A stretch of DNA of 64,000 nucleotides. It comes from Hyalella azteca (lineage: Eukaryota; Arthropoda; Malacostraca; Amphipoda; Hyalellidae). Made by a program: the position numbers and the translations under genes. Shown piece by piece: positions 1 through 13,042 of the stretch (position 1 is its first letter; each line of letters opens with the position of its first letter). Location of the stretch: positions 62,001 through 126,000 of the forward strand of contig NW_025943737.1 of NCBI RefSeq assembly GCF_000764305.2, in the 5' to 3' direction. The notes under the pieces are model-generated. The model was not told where the DNA came from. It saw nothing but the letters and a program-made list of their open reading frames with translations, and ran no database searches.

Positions 1-337
1 TTCTAACTCGTTACTGCACAATGAGGATTTTTTTGTGAGTAAGACTCTCTTAATATTTTATGTGACCTATTGTTATTTTTTTCACTGGCGGCTTTTGCTA
101 CGCTCGTGACAGTGGACCGCTCGTTACAGTACATGGCCGAAAAGCAAGTTCCCGACGAGTTTTCGACGTAAACAGAGAATAATATCAGTATATTAAGAAC
201 CATTGATTAGAATTTATTGGCTTGTATTTAACACTCATTTGTTTCATAATATTAAATACGTGGAATGAGAATATAATCTTAATTCTCCCGAAATTATGTG
301 CTTTCTTCGCCGAGTCGCGACGTAGGAACACTTTGTG

Positions 338-500
338 CCATTAAAATGCGCTGTGCACCATTAACATGCGTTGTGCACCATTAACATGCGCTGTGCACTA
401 TTAACATGCGCTGTGCACTATTAACATGCAATTAACATGCGCTGTGCACCATTAACATGCGCTGTGCACTATTAACATGCACTGTGCACCATTAACATGT
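338..500. repeat. 20-bp minisatellite
   Basis: About eight tandem copies of a 20-bp unit built on CCATTAACATGCGCTGTGCA, with single-base variants and one shortened copy near 425-440. No coding meaning is apparent. Confidence 0.95.
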
Positions 501-2880
501 GTTTTTCACTATCTGTTCGTCATCGAAGATACAACTTTGAAAGAAAAATCGGTGTCTCTCTCAAACAAATTAAATTTAAAATGTGGGTTATATATATTTG
601 AGACGCGGTATGCGTCTCAAATTGGAATGCGTCTCATTAACAATGATATAATTATGCTATTATTCGAATAATGATACTGAATAAAATTACTATACTAAAA
701 TAATATATTATTATTATTCGCTTCCTTGAACGGATATTGATCCCGCCACAACGTCGACGCATGAACGCCGTGTATTGGGCTCGTCGTTTTTCTTGGAGAA
801 AACTGTCGGAATGTTATTTGAATGGCTTACTTGGGCTTTCAGTAACTTTCAATCTGCACTGACACTTGTAGAAAATAAGAAAAAGGCGCAAATTAAAGTC
901 ATCTATTCTAGGTTATTGCCTGTTGTGTTTCAAAAGTTGAAACTTGATCAGAAATTAACCAATGTCATCTATAATATTATAAGTTATTGTTTGTCTATGA
1001 CATCCTAATATTTTATTCACTCATCAACAGGCAAGTAAAATTGAGTGAACTCACCTGCAACTGAGAAGAGGGTGAGATTATATTCATGCGGACTTTTTTC
1101 AAGTCCTTCATATATGTAGGTGTAACCGGGTGTTTTATTTTGTTAATTAATATTTAATGTACTAACAATTTGCTTTCCAGTATAGTGCAAGCATGCACTC
1201 TGTATTCGTGCGCTGTCGAGGCTCCTCCTCTAATAAAAAATCGACGATGCAATATCTAATAACAATTCTAATAATTACCTGCGGATTGCGTCCATTTCTA
1301 GTCCGCATTGCACAGGGCTCGTGGTCAGAGTATCCGCCTGGCGCTGTGTGCAGAAAACACACATTATGCTAAAACACGATTATGCTATCAATCGCAACAT
1401 ACTATCAAACACGTCAGCAAACACGTGTTTGATGTCAACAAACACGTCATACATGTCACCAAACACGTCAACAAACACTTCATACTATCAATCGCAAAAC
1501 ACTGCAGGTGTTTTGCGGACGCTGCTAGCGTCGGGTTTGACGCTCACGTGCCATGGCGGCCGTGGTCGGCTTAACCACTGCTTGGTCCGGCTGCCAAATT
1601 GCTGCACATTCGTCCGCTGACGTTCAGGGCCGGACCGGTTTTTGTCATCTTATCTCCCGCGATGTCCGGAACTATAGAACTTATGTTACCTACTATTTAT
1701 TATTTATTAATCTATTATTTCTTAACTTATTATTACGCGTAATTTATTACCAAGATTACTGGAGCTCAGCACACTGTTTGCGCGCTTCATGAGGTGTTCA
1801 AACTTAATCCTGATCTCCATGCTTTATTTCTTGGTATTCGAGAGGCACATTTTACGAACTCTTCAATATTCACGCATTGGCTACACACTTTTTGTTCACC
1901 TCGCGTGTAACGGAAACTCTTAGGAGAATAAAACGCTTTCGGAGATTCATGGTAATTTTGGACATACCCCTTCAATATTGACGAACTAACAATAAAAATA
2001 AAACAATATAAAATAGTTTGTGGAAATTGATGGATTATCTTATCTGCATCACAGGGTTTCCGGAGATTACATCGGTGATATGCAGTGGTGGCCCAGTCAC
2101 TCATAATAATAATTGAGTCAAGTCCCAGTGTTACAGAGCGCTCTTTGCTTACAAGTGAGATTTTCAGTATATTGTTCCCGCTGAAAATTGATCTATAAGT
2201 TATACAAGTCATATAGCTTTTAACCTGTACTCATTGTTCGCTCCGACGTAAAGTATAAAGCCTAGCTTAATTAGGAGTTCCGACTTTGAATTTGACTTAA
2301 TAAATGCGAAATAAACTAAATAAATTTACTGAATTTAAAATGTTTCGACAATTAAATTCATTGATAATTTGAAGATAATTGAATTCATAAATACTTCTTT
2401 TGACGAATAAAGTTTTCCCAGTTTTTATTCTAGGTTTTTCCCATTATGACATAAATATTATCAGCGTACCCATATTCCGTAAATTTTATGAAAACAATGC
2501 GGCCTGTTTTTATCGCGGGAACCGTGAATTATAAATGTTTTGATATCTTAAAGTTTTCATTAGTGCTTCTGTGGACTGAATTAATTGCACACATAAGTTT
2601 TTTTCTACAAACAATTTGAACGGCAGGAGGTTCTCGACAAAAATATAGACTGTGTTACCATGTGTTTCTTTGGATGTCAAAGTATACAAAATTCTTTTAA
2701 GATGAACGATGATATTTTGTAGGAAACATCGCCATCGTAACATATATGCAATAATTCCTAAAACTTTACTCGACTAGAATATGTTTATAAGTTTGAGTTA
2801 AATTTAGGCTAAGTATAATGACAAAATAACATAAATTGTATTAATATCGTAAATTCAATACTCTTTTACTGATAATAAAT
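501..2880. other. Intergenic, no recognised gene
   Basis: AT-rich sequence with scattered stops in all frames. The only structure I see is an irregular run around 1400-1500 built on an ACAAACACGTC-like motif. Short open frames here carry no recognisable domain. Confidence 0.6.
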
Positions 2881-3135
2881 GGGCAGGGTGGCCCAGTGGT
2901 TACAGTTCAGAGTACCAAGATTGGCGCAGAGAGGCGCGGGTTCGATCCCAGCTCTGTGCGACAGTTTCTGGTCAGAATCGGCAAGGAGGCCGGGCGGTTA
3001 AGCACAGCAAAATTGAAGCAGTGAGTTGCAAGTTCGAGACCGCAAGAAGCTGTGGATGTTCTGAGATGTTAAGAATCGGCGACAGGCCTACGGCCTACTA
3101 ACGCTGAAACCGCTATTATTATTATTATATATTAT
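2881..3135 (+). mobile_element. tRNA-derived SINE
   Basis: The 5' part looks like a tRNA gene: an A-box-like TGGCCCAGTGGT at 2889-2900 and a near-perfect B box GGTTCGATCCC at 2939-2949, at tRNA-like spacing. It is followed by an unrelated body (AAGAATCGGCGACAGGCCTA, about 3070) and an (ATT)n tail. Body and tail recur at 50188-50291 and, inverted, near 34035-34090 and 36320-36365, so this is a dispersed family. The tRNA-like head is too diverged and extended to be a functional tRNA gene. Confidence 0.85.
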
Positions 3136-3785
3136 TATTCTAAAACTTTTGCTTCACTGGCTACTTGCGATTGCATGAAATTACATATAATTTGTCGTGA
3201 CAAACAAAGGAAATATTGTCGCGTTATACTTACGAGCTTGTCTTCCGATACAATAAATTCAGAGGGTGCTTGGTCAACTCCTCAGACGATTTGCTTTTTT
3301 CCCTGAAATATTGCATGTAACTGGTATATTCGTTGCGTGTAACCCATTATTTCCAGCATATTTTAGATGAAAATTTTAGGAGTAAATGAAAACTTGGAAT
3401 AAAATTTTCGAAATTTAGTATTTAAATGAATAGAAATGTTGTGCGTATTCAGCCTTAAATATCGCTGAAGCTGAGCTGTAGTCGTTTAGAACTCGGGGTC
3501 TTTGATGCCCACAGCGGCTAATCTCAGTACACGCAAATGGTTACTTAACCTTAATTGATACGAACTAAATTATCCTCAGAATTTGTGTTATGAAGAGTTC
3601 CCTGTCTCCTAAAAGAGAGTATCTTTTCATCATTAATAGTATACTTGCATGATATTAGCTGCCATTTGCCGACATTATCACTAATAGCTTATATTAGACA
3701 GCGGCCCGTAGAGCCACGTGAGACAAGTGAGCTGTTGAATGCCAGGCGCCTTCTGGCCGCAGCGATCGATTCTGACATCGTTTAG
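3136..3785. other. Intergenic, no recognised gene
   Basis: No conserved coding segment, RNA gene or clear repeat seen. Confidence 0.5.
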
Positions 3786-3789
3786 GTTC

Positions 3790-4226
3790 TCATTAAAGTC
3801 CACCTCATGTCCCTCAAAGTCCACCTCATTTCCCTCAAAGTCCACCTCATGTCGCTCAAAGTCCACCTCATGTCCCTCAAAGTCCATCTCATGTCCCTCA
3901 AAGTCCACCTCATGTCCCTCAAGTCCACCTCTTTTCCCTCAAAGTCCGCCTCATGTCCCTCAAAGTCCACCTCATGTCCCTCAAAGTCCACCTCATGTCC
4001 CTCAAAGTCCACCTCATGTCCCTCAAAGTCCAACCTCATGTCCTTCAAAGTCCATCTCATGTCCCTCAACCTCCACCTCATTTCCCTCAAAGTCCACCTC
4101 ATGTCCCTCAAAGTCCACCTCATGTCCCTCAACCTCCACCTCTTTCCCTCAAAGTCCACCTCATGTCCCTCAAAGTCCGACTCATTTCCCTCAAAGTCCA
4201 CCTCATGTCGCTCAAAGTCCACCTAA
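3790..4226. repeat. 21-bp minisatellite
   Basis: About 20 copies of a 21-bp unit (CCACCTCATGTCCCTCAAAGT) with base changes and single-base indels. Because 21 is a multiple of three, several long repetitive open frames exist on both strands. They are by-products of the repeat, not genes. Confidence 0.97.
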
Positions 4227-4230
4227 AAAT

Positions 4231-7200
4231 ATATTGGCACATTGTACAAAAATTTGGAATTTTTCAGTTCCGTTTAAATGGACCGCATAATTCGTGTACG
4301 ATTTTAAATGGCCTGCACTGCATCGTATGAAGGCGTATCGATGATTTTCGACTATTGTTTAAACTAACCGCATAAGCTTCCAGAATATGCCGTTAAACTT
4401 TTACCACGGAGAGTTAAAAATTAATAATTGTTTGATTTTTTTTAAATCCATTCTCCTCATAAAAACGTTGCTGCTCATTTCTAATGAACAAAGATTTTTC
4501 GTAGCCGTGAAAAGTACGGCGTTATCTATAGCTGCAACACGACACGTCACAAACTCTGTGAAGTTGAATTTCGTGAATTTGCATTAAATTCTATCCCAGC
4601 TCAGTTTATGGGTTGGCAGGTTGCCCTCACAATACCAAGCAATTATCCAATAAATTAAACACAAATAGAAATGAGGGGATTCGACCGCGCGCTCATCAAT
4701 ACAAAATAAATGAGCGTTGCTCGCTGCACATTGCAGCCCTCAACTGGACCGGCGAACGCCCGGCCATCTGCACCTCCGACTCACGCTCTGCACCTCCGAC
4801 TCACCCTTTTCACTGCGACTCACTTTCTGCACTTCCGACATTCGATCTGCATTTTCAACTCGTCTTCCCCACCAATGACTGCCGCGAATTTGGGTTGACG
4901 TATTTTGCGGTCTGTATTTTTCAAACTTGTGTGGCCGTAGTTTGCGGCGTGTATATCTTCATCCACCATTTTAAGCATCATTAAGCGCTTTCCAAAATGA
5001 ACGTAATATATATGCTACATATATTTTCCATCTACATTTTGATCCATTACTGGAAACATTCAGGTCCATTTGTTCCATTCAAGAAAATAAACTTCTGGTA
5101 CGTTTCATTTATAAATTTTCCGATAAGGCCGTAATTTATAATCGACCGAGAGCATGAGGATTTTACCACAGCTTTCCTAAGTATTTTTTAAACAAAGTTA
5201 ATTCTATATTCGGGAGACTTATAGTTGAAGAAATATTATTATATGCAAGGACTGGATCCAATGCTATTTATTCATTCACCTCCCTCAAGCCGCTAAATTC
5301 TCATGGCCGCGACATCCGTTGCAGACCCACAGCAGAAGCAGCCAGCAAAGAATCTGCAACAATTAATTCACAAAGAATCTACAACAATTAATTCACATAG
5401 CAATTAATTCACAGGTTTCGTCCGTAAAGCCAAACGTTCGTGCCCCAGATCATTTATTCTTCTTTTATAATCACATTCCTAGAACTTCATTGGCTTGTTG
5501 GCATTCAGAAATTTAGCTACGTTATTATAGAAGATTAATTTTTTTGCTTTAACTGAAGTTTTTGCCATCGTTAGGAAACATGAGAATAGGTATAATGGGC
5601 CATCTCTCCGCAACCCTGTCATCTTCAACGAGATCATTTTTACCACAGTACTTCAGGGTCTCAAGTTTTTAGCTCCGTCAGAAACCGGTTTTCCTTTTTG
5701 GTCTCCATTTGATTAATTTTTCAATGGCAGTGCGACATATTTACGTAAAATAAAGAAGATTTACGCAGCAATGACTGTCCGGTTCCGCAATCTCCTCTAT
5801 GAGCGCAGGCCAGTTGCGGTAATGAGGCAGCAGTCGAAGCTCTCTATCGCAGCCATGGAATCAATTGGCCACGACAAGGATTGCAGTGCAAGTGTGTTTA
5901 TGTTTCCGTAATTTATACAAACAATTATGCCCTGTAATTAGGATGTCGACTTTATTGAGGGGCTCTAATGTCCGCTAAACAATAGCTTCGTCGCCGTGTG
6001 TAAGAATCCTCGCGAGTTGAGTTATGGAATTGCCACAAATTGCTGGTTATGAAATGGTCCGTTGATGCGGTGACGCTTCAAATGCAAACACTTGCTCGCT
6101 TCATGGCTTTGGTCTCGAGTAACACGGCAAGATTGAGACGCAAAACTCCGACAGCGGCGACGACAAACAGCCTCTTAAAATGCCCGGTAACTGGAGTCGT
6201 AGATATCAGGATTATGGGCTTATTGAAGGGCAACCTGTGATTAATTTGAGGTTTTTCAGCGCATGATTCGGTGTTTAGGAAGTGCTTAAGTAGCAGCAAA
6301 TATCAGGTCTTGATGGTGCTGATGGAGGATCATGGGTGCCTATAAAAAGGGGCGTTCTTCGCCCTAATCATCCCCGTTTTACCGCGTGCATATAACGGTA
6401 AGCTTTTCGCCGCGATCGAGTGCTGTATTTCTCGGGCGTTGGGTGTTGAGCTGTGCCCTCGATCTTCACCCTTCCAAGTCATCCCATCCATCCAAAGTTC
6501 ACAGCAATATTTTTTATTATCACGCGCTTGTGATTGTTTTGCACTTGGCTTCACTCATAATACAACGAAACATTGTGTATTGAAAGCCTTTACACTCGGC
6601 TTCACTCACAAAACTACAAAACATGCTATGAAAATCTTTATTTATTCGCTTGAAAAGCATACTTTGGAGGATTTCCTAGTCACATTCACCAACTTGTGGT
6701 ATGATTTGACTTATACTGACAATACATGCATGCGCGCGAAAATAATGGAAATCAAATGAATGGTTATTAAGTGCGGAAGTTTTAAAAATTGAGAGCAATG
6801 ACATTTACATCATTTATCGGCTTAAATCGCAAGAAAATTAGGAATTTAACCTTATGATTGCTGATTGCTGCCGGGATCTCTCGGTCCAAGGCCTTTATAT
6901 ATGCGCAAATAGCATTGACGACGGAAATATATTTGTATACAAAGTGTTAAAAGCCAAAAAACGGCAGGTCAATTTACCATATCTTCATTGAAATCGTTTA
7001 GAGACCAACTTCATCGTAAATTAAAAAATATTGACAGAATTCAAGTACAATCAGCAGTGAAGATAAATAAATATACTAGAAATAAGATATTGAAACCTCT
7101 TAATTAAAGAAAAAACAACAACGGAGCATTAAAATCTATCTATTTAAAATTTCAATAAGTAAAGACCTATTGACGTTATTGAGACAATGATCCGCGGTCT

Positions 7201-7715
7201 TCAGTGGTTTCCAGGCTTCTGAACAACGTGGCAAGAGCTTTCGTGCCAATCTGCCAATTTCCAAGCCTCCTCACTCGGCTATGCATCTTCTCGCTATACA
7301 GTGCGACGGGAATTTGTATGAGAGTGATTTCAAAATACTCAGTTTCACCTTCTGGTAGTTCGTATTTAAGGATTTGGGAGTCCCTGTGTGTTTTATATGC
7401 AAACCTTTTCTCAGAATTAAGATGATTGATTGCTTAAGTCGCAAGTTTATCAATAATTTAAAAGTAAATAAAACAGCCAGAAATTCACCATTTATTTTTC
7501 GAGAAAACGTTTCGGAGTCCAGCTCCGTCGTCTGTTCAATAAACCCAAAACACAGGTACAAACAAGTAGCAAACTAAAATTCACATTGAAGATAATAAAA
7601 CATAAATTGTCAAGTGAAAACAAATAAGAATGACTTAAACATGAGCAGACAAACTTATCTATTTACAATTTCGAATGTATATGAACTGTTAGCGGCATTT
7701 AGACTAGGCTTTCGC
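4231..7715. other. Intergenic, no recognised gene
   Basis: No supported exon. A TATA-like TATAAAAAGG occurs at 6341-6350 within a GC-richer stretch and could be a core promoter, but no downstream coding exon could be linked to it. Otherwise unstructured AT-rich sequence. Confidence 0.5.
6341..6350 (+). promoter_or_regulatory. Candidate TATA box
   Basis: TATAAAAAGG followed by GC-rich sequence has the form of a Pol II core promoter, but no gene model starts downstream. A chance match is quite possible. Confidence 0.2.
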
Positions 7716-8021
7716 TTAATAATACAGGTACAGGGACTCTAAAATTCGCCCGCCAGAAAAATCACTTGTGGAGGCTAAAACTCTAAAATCACTCTCGGAC
7801 ACCGGAACATTAATTGCACTGCTCGGCATGAACGCGTACGCTGAATGAGGGGGATGCGTAATCAGGTTTCTTGTTCTAAAACTCTTTTCTTTGTGCTCCT
7901 TCAGCATAGTATAAAAGTTACCTGATGTCATACCTACGTACGCAGATGCGCACTGCGCACAACTATATTGATAAACTTGCGACGGTCGCATATGAACAGC
8001 GAGTGTATCTTTATATTTGAA
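7716..8021 (-). mobile_element. Penelope-like retroelement, GIY-YIG endonuclease fragment
   Basis: An open minus-strand frame begins with FKYKDTLAVHMRPSQVYQYS and continues through CAQCASAYVGMTSGNFYTML, LKEH and, near the end, RILESLYLYY. The Y-x-C-x-x-C ... YVG and L-K-E-H pattern is typical of the GIY-YIG endonuclease at the C-terminus of Penelope-like elements. The reverse transcriptase is absent: the frame is cut at about 8021 by an unrelated dispersed repeat that starts there. This is a 5'-truncated copy. Clade assignment would need an alignment. Confidence 0.8.
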
Positions 8022-8187
8022 AAAAATATAACTCAGTAATCACTGCAGTGAATGCATGACAGAGAGCGCATTTTCTCGTCGGCGAAAACGTGGAGTCAAG
8101 GACGAACAGACAGACAGACGGACGGACAGACGGACATGGCGAGCACAATAGTGCATTTTTTCCATAAATGAGAAAATGCGCTAAAAA
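8022..8187 (+). mobile_element. Dispersed short element rich in GACGGACA, copy 1
   Basis: Starts AATATAACTCAGTA, has a (GACA/GACGGACA) core, then CATGGCGAGCACAATAGTGC. Its subterminal GCGCATTTTCTC is repeated inverted as GAGAAAATGCGC near the end. Homologous copies lie at 58751-58885 and 61467-61615. No coding capacity; probably non-autonomous. Confidence 0.8.
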
Positions 8188-9225
8188 GAACTGATTTTAA
8201 AATAATTCACTAGTGTTTTTGAAAATTTACATTTAGAAGGTATTCAGTGAACAAAACTTTCAACTCCTTAGCCATAGTGAACCTTTTCTCATAAACGTCA
8301 TTAAACAGTTCAGGTGAATGCACATGTAATGTTGATGGCAAACATGGCGGGCGCTTGACGTCATAGTCATGAAGAGTGATGCTCAGTTTAGTGGCTATAT
8401 GATGGGTAGGCGCTCTTCAAAGCATGGTTACGTGTCCTCTGCATCGTTCCAGCCGCTCGCTGAAATATTGCCGTAAAGAAGTGCTTGAAAACAAGCTTTC
8501 GATAATTAATATCTGTTCCCAAGTTAATGAGTGCCAAATTTTAACAAACTACTTTAATTTTCGGCAATGTCAACCGCTCACTCCAGTTTGAATTAATGTG
8601 ATTTATTGGACAAATTTAAGAACAATGTTTTTCAAGGCATGCAAGCCTCGCATGCGCGTTGTTCCTCTTACCGCGGAGAGCGGCTGGCCCTCAATTTTGA
8701 TTATCCGGCACTTCTAATCAAAACTCAGCGAAATTAATGGTCGGATTCGCCCCTTTCCAGAAAATAACCCATGAATATTCAACTACAGTAAATCTGAGCG
8801 GCCATTATGCCGTCACCCCTCCTCCCCCATTCCTCGCTACCTGGTCTCTGGGGTAATTTTTTTGCCGATTCCATGAATTTTCGAAACGCTCCATTCTTGC
8901 GGATTAATTTTCTCCGCTACCAGCCATCATTAAGGGATGGTCGTGGCTGCTTACACTTCTAATCTTGACCTAAAATTGGTGAGTGTCGTTAGTATTACAC
9001 GTCTGCCGTGTTAAGAGTATAATGAGATAATAAGACTTTCAATAAAGAGTTTCCTTCCTGATTTATTGTCCGAAGTGTTATTTTACTTAAGAAAACTAAA
9101 CTTCGTAAATAATAAGCTTCTAATTTTAACTATTTTGCTTGAATTTTGTTCGGTTCACTTCAAGCTTAATGGATATGGGCTAACGCACCAACTACGGCTT
9201 CACCTTTAAGGAACAAAATGCAGGA
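8188..9225. other. Intergenic, no recognised gene
   Basis: Nothing recognisable. Confidence 0.5.
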
Positions 9226-9377
9226 GATTTGATCCATTCGAGATGCTGGAGATTTGATCCATTCGAGATGCTGGAGATTTGATCCATTCGAGATGCTGGA
9301 GATTTGATCCATTCGAGATGCTGGAGATTTGATCCATTTTGTATGCTGGAGATTTGATCCATTCGAGATGCTGGAAA
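9222..9377. repeat. 25-bp minisatellite
   Basis: Six copies of a 25-bp unit containing GATTTGATCCATTCGAGATG, with the fifth copy diverged (TTTTGTATG). Confidence 0.95.
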
Positions 9378-9739
9378 TTTGGTGACTGTAAATTCGCGTT
9401 CAATACGCGTGTAAAGGCGCGTTCAAGTTAATTGTGGGAATTGACGTACAAGACAAATGCCTCGACATGATATCGCCGTGCGTAATTTCCACTACGTCGT
9501 CCTGTTGCCTGAGCGGCTTTTCTAACATCAATGCCGTCACTAAGTGTGCAGTTTTCTTGCTTTATTTGACGTACAAATTGTACTGGATGCGCTCTCGTTC
9601 CCTGCACACGGATGAGTCATTCGATTCCTTTCCAAAAAAGCTAATTTTGGATTTCAGTTGAAAGTTTCCTCTGATCCGATAAGTCCTTCGTAAATTTATA
9701 ATGAATGTTGAATTTTCTTTCACGGACGCTCCACAAGTT

Positions 9740-10135
9740 CTCCGCCACTCCCCAAGCTCCCCATCGCTCCAAGCTCTTCATCACTCCCTGAGCTCCCCAT
9801 CATTCCCCAATCTTACCGCTACTCTCCAAGCTCCATGCCACTCCCCAAGCTTACCGCTACTCCCCAAACTCAATGCCACTCCCCAAGCTCCATGTCACTC
9901 CCCAAGCTCACCGCTACTCCCCAAACTCCATGCCACTCGTCAAGCTTACCGCTACTCCCCAAGCTCCATGCCACTCCTCAAGCTTACCGGTACTCCCCAA
10001 GCTCCATGCCACTCCTCAAGCTTACCGGTACTCCCCAAGCTCCATGCCACTCCCCAAACTCACCGCAACTCCCCAAGCTCCCCGCCACTCCCCAAGCTCC
10101 CCGCCACTCCCCAGGCTCCCCGTCACTTCCAAAGC
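9740..10135. repeat. Imperfect CCCCAAGCTC minisatellite
   Basis: Many imperfect units built on CTCCCCAAGCTCCATGCCAC and CTTACCGCTACT, arranged in higher-order blocks. Long Pro/Ser-rich open frames across it are repeat by-products. Confidence 0.9.
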
Positions 10136-10320
10136 TCCTGCCCGATCTATGCCGGTGTCCCCAAACGTCCCCTCGTGGGGATCTTAATTTTATCGCCCCT
10201 CCCCCCTGGTTCCTTTCGGGTGATTTTTCGAGCGAGCCAACCGTAAAATGAGCTTTTTTTGTAATTAAATTATGACAAGACTTTTGCGAGGAGAATTTCA
10301 AGCGAGGAGCTTTGTGAGGG

Positions 10321-10535
10321 AAATAAGAGCAGACCCGAGGTCTTCACATCAGCTGAGGGTCGGTGCTGGAAATAAGAGCAGCAGACTCAGGGTCTTAACA
10401 ACAACCTTGGGTCGGTGCTGGAAATAAGAACAGCAGACCCGGGGTCTTTACAACAACCTTGGGTCGGTGCTGTAAATAAGAACAGCAGACCCGGGGTCTT
10501 CACAACAACCTTGGGTCGGTGCTGGAAATCTCTCA
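10321..10535. repeat. 52-bp minisatellite
   Basis: Four copies with a 52-bp period, each ending in GGGTCGGTGCTGGAAATAAG. The last copy breaks off after GGTGCTGGAAAT. Confidence 0.92.
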
Positions 10536-11480
10536 CGACATCTCACGTACGAGGGTCTGAACGCGACATCAAATGTTTGGTGAAGATATTTTCCTTATAT
10601 GTAATAGAAATAACGCATGATAAAGATTTGATATTACAAAAATATCAGGAAGCTTGATGAGCTGCTCGTGCGATGAGACTGATTCTGAAGCCCTGACGTA
10701 CATATGCGCTAGAATCCCACGACAAAGCTACGAGGTCTAGATGCAAATACTTGACGTACAAGCTTGATGTCTTGACGTACAATAAATATTGCAACAGTCT
10801 TCATATCCACGTATTAAAGGAGACTGCGCTAAAAAATCTGTTTCAGAAAAATATATATTTGTTTTTCCGTTATGAGATGCATATAACAGGTGGTCGATCA
10901 GCTCTTAGAACTCTCTCTGAATAATTAAAAATGGTTTATTTGTCTCTTAATTAGCTCCACTACTCGGCCACGCCAATCTCACCAACCGTGGCCTCATGTG
11001 CACGAACAGCATTGATATGAACATTTGGAAATAATTCCCTGAAGATTAAATCCTGAACGTTATTCATTCTCTACATCCATAATCAACTAATAGGGCATCT
11101 CCTACATCTTGGATGGATTGCATCGAAGCTCACCACGCAGAGCAATGGTCAGGGCACTTTGTTTTCTTTTATAATATTCTTTACTTTTTCAGAGTTTAAA
11201 ATTTTTGATATACTTGCAAGTAAGACATCTCGTTGCGTGATGAAGAAGCTGCACGCTGTCGCATGTCCTGCCATCATGCTCGCCATAGCATGTCTTGCCA
11301 TCATGCCACGTGATGACATGTCACGCTCATGTCCCTGCCAGCGACAGCCTATATAGAGTCTCGCTAAACACAGGCTTATTAGGCCATCGCAGAGACGCTC
11401 CACGAGTCACGCTTCCACGAGACATGGAGACCCAAAGAGGCTTAGAAGTCTCATGACCCTCAGCAGTGCAGCGCAGCGAG
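10536..11480. other. Intergenic, no recognised gene
   Basis: Contains a short CATGTCCTGCCATCATGC-type imperfect repeat at 11260-11335; nothing else recognised. Confidence 0.45.
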
Positions 11481-11755
11481 ACTGTGTGCATATTGAGACC
11501 ATGATTACCCGAGACCATGCGGAGCGAGACCTTGTACAGTGAGACCGTGCACAGCACAGCTAGACAGTGCACAAAGAGACCATGCAGCACAGCGATACCA
11601 AGTTCAGCAAGACCACGCACATAGAGAAACATTGCACAGTGAGACTGTGCAAAACGAGACCATGCAGCACAGCGAGATCATGCGCAGCGAGACCAGGCAC
11701 AGCGAGACCGCACAGCACCGCGACACCGGACAAAGCGAGACCATACGGCACATCA
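11481..11755. repeat. Imperfect AGCGAGACC minisatellite
   Basis: Repeated short segments of the AGCGAGACCATGCACAGC type with variable length. Open frames in it are low complexity. Confidence 0.8.
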
Positions 11756-11925
11756 TATGTGGGGAGCTCGGGGGAGGGAGAGTATGTGGGGAGTACGTCG
11801 GGGAGAGTATGTGGGGAGCACATCGGGGAGAGTATGAGGGGAGCACAACGGGGAGAGTATGTGGGGAGTACGTCGGGGAGAGTATGTGGGGAACATGTCG
11901 GGGAGACTATGTTGTTCCTCATGTG
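11756..11925. repeat. 25-bp purine-rich minisatellite
   Basis: Six to seven copies of a 25-bp unit (GGGGAGAGTATGTGGGGAGC plus ACATC or TACGTC variants), strongly G/A skewed on the plus strand. Confidence 0.93.
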
Positions 11926-12127
11926 CAGAATATGTCGAGGGGTACACGACGCAGTGCGCCATCGCTGATCAATATGGCGGCAATTTTCTGGCAATTAATT
12001 TGGCCAAAAATGAGGAACATGCGCAGGCTGGCGCACGACGCGGCTCGCGTGCGGCGGCCGCGTTGTGCGCCGCATCGACGATCGCATTTTGTGTATCGCA
12101 AGTAAATCGCAGCGCCTGCCTGCCATG

Positions 12128-13042
12128 TTTACCGTGACTGCCTACATCGCTGGCATGTCGTGACTGCCTACATCGCTGGAGTGTCGTGACTGCCTACATC
12201 GCTGGAGTGTCGTGACTGCCTACATCGCAGCTATGCCGTGACTGCCTACATCGCTGGCATGTCGTGACTGCCTACATCGCTGGCATGTCGTGACTGCCTA
12301 CATCGCTGGCATGTCGTGACTGCCTACATCGCTGGCATGTCGTGACTGCCTACATCGCTGGCATGTCGTGACTGCCTACATCGCTGGCATGTCGTGACTG
12401 CCTACATCGCTGGCATGTCGTGACTGCCTACATCGCTGGCATGTCGTGACTGCCTACATCGCTGGCATGTCGTGACTGCCTACATCGCTGGCATGTCGTG
12501 ACTGCCTACATCGCTGGCATGTCGTGACTGCCTACATCGCTGGCATGTCGTGACTGCCTACATCGCTGGCATGTCGTGACTGCCTACATCGCTGGCATGT
12601 CGTGACTGCCTACATCGCTGGCATGTCGTGACTGCCTACATCGCTGGCATGTCGTGACTGCCTACATCGCTGGCATGTCGTGACTGCCTACATCGCTGGC
12701 ATGTCGTGACTGCCTACATCGCTGGCATGTCGTGACTGCCTACATCGCTGGCATGTCGTGACTGCCTACATCGCTGGCATGTCGTGACTGCCTACATCGC
12801 TGGCATGTCGTGACTGCCTACATCGCTGGCATGTCGTGACTGCCTACATCGCTGGCATGTCGTGACTGCCTACATCGCTGGCATGTCGTGACTGCCTACA
12901 TCGCTGGCATGTCGTGACTGCCTTCATCGCGGGCATGTCGTGACTGCCTACATCGCAGGCATGAGGCATGTCGTGACTGCCTACATCGCAGGCATGTCGT
13001 GACTGCCTACATCGCTGCCATGTCGTGGCTGCCTACATCGCG
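12128..13042. repeat. 26-bp minisatellite, highly homogeneous
   Basis: About 35 copies of a 26-bp unit (CATCGCTGGCATGTCGTGAC plus TGCCTA). The central copies are identical over hundreds of bases and variants sit only at the two ends, the pattern expected of recent expansion or conversion in the array core. Confidence 0.98.

Noticed and set aside
2881..2955. tRNA gene
   Set aside because: A and B boxes are present but the segment lacks a closing acceptor stem and is joined to a SINE body with an (ATT)n tail.
3739..4330. Several long overlapping open frames on both strands
   Set aside because: They are produced by a 21-bp tandem unit with no stop in several frames; composition is pure repeat and there is no domain.
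12128..13042. Possible CRISPR-like array
   Set aside because: Units are contiguous with no unique spacers, and the genome is animal.
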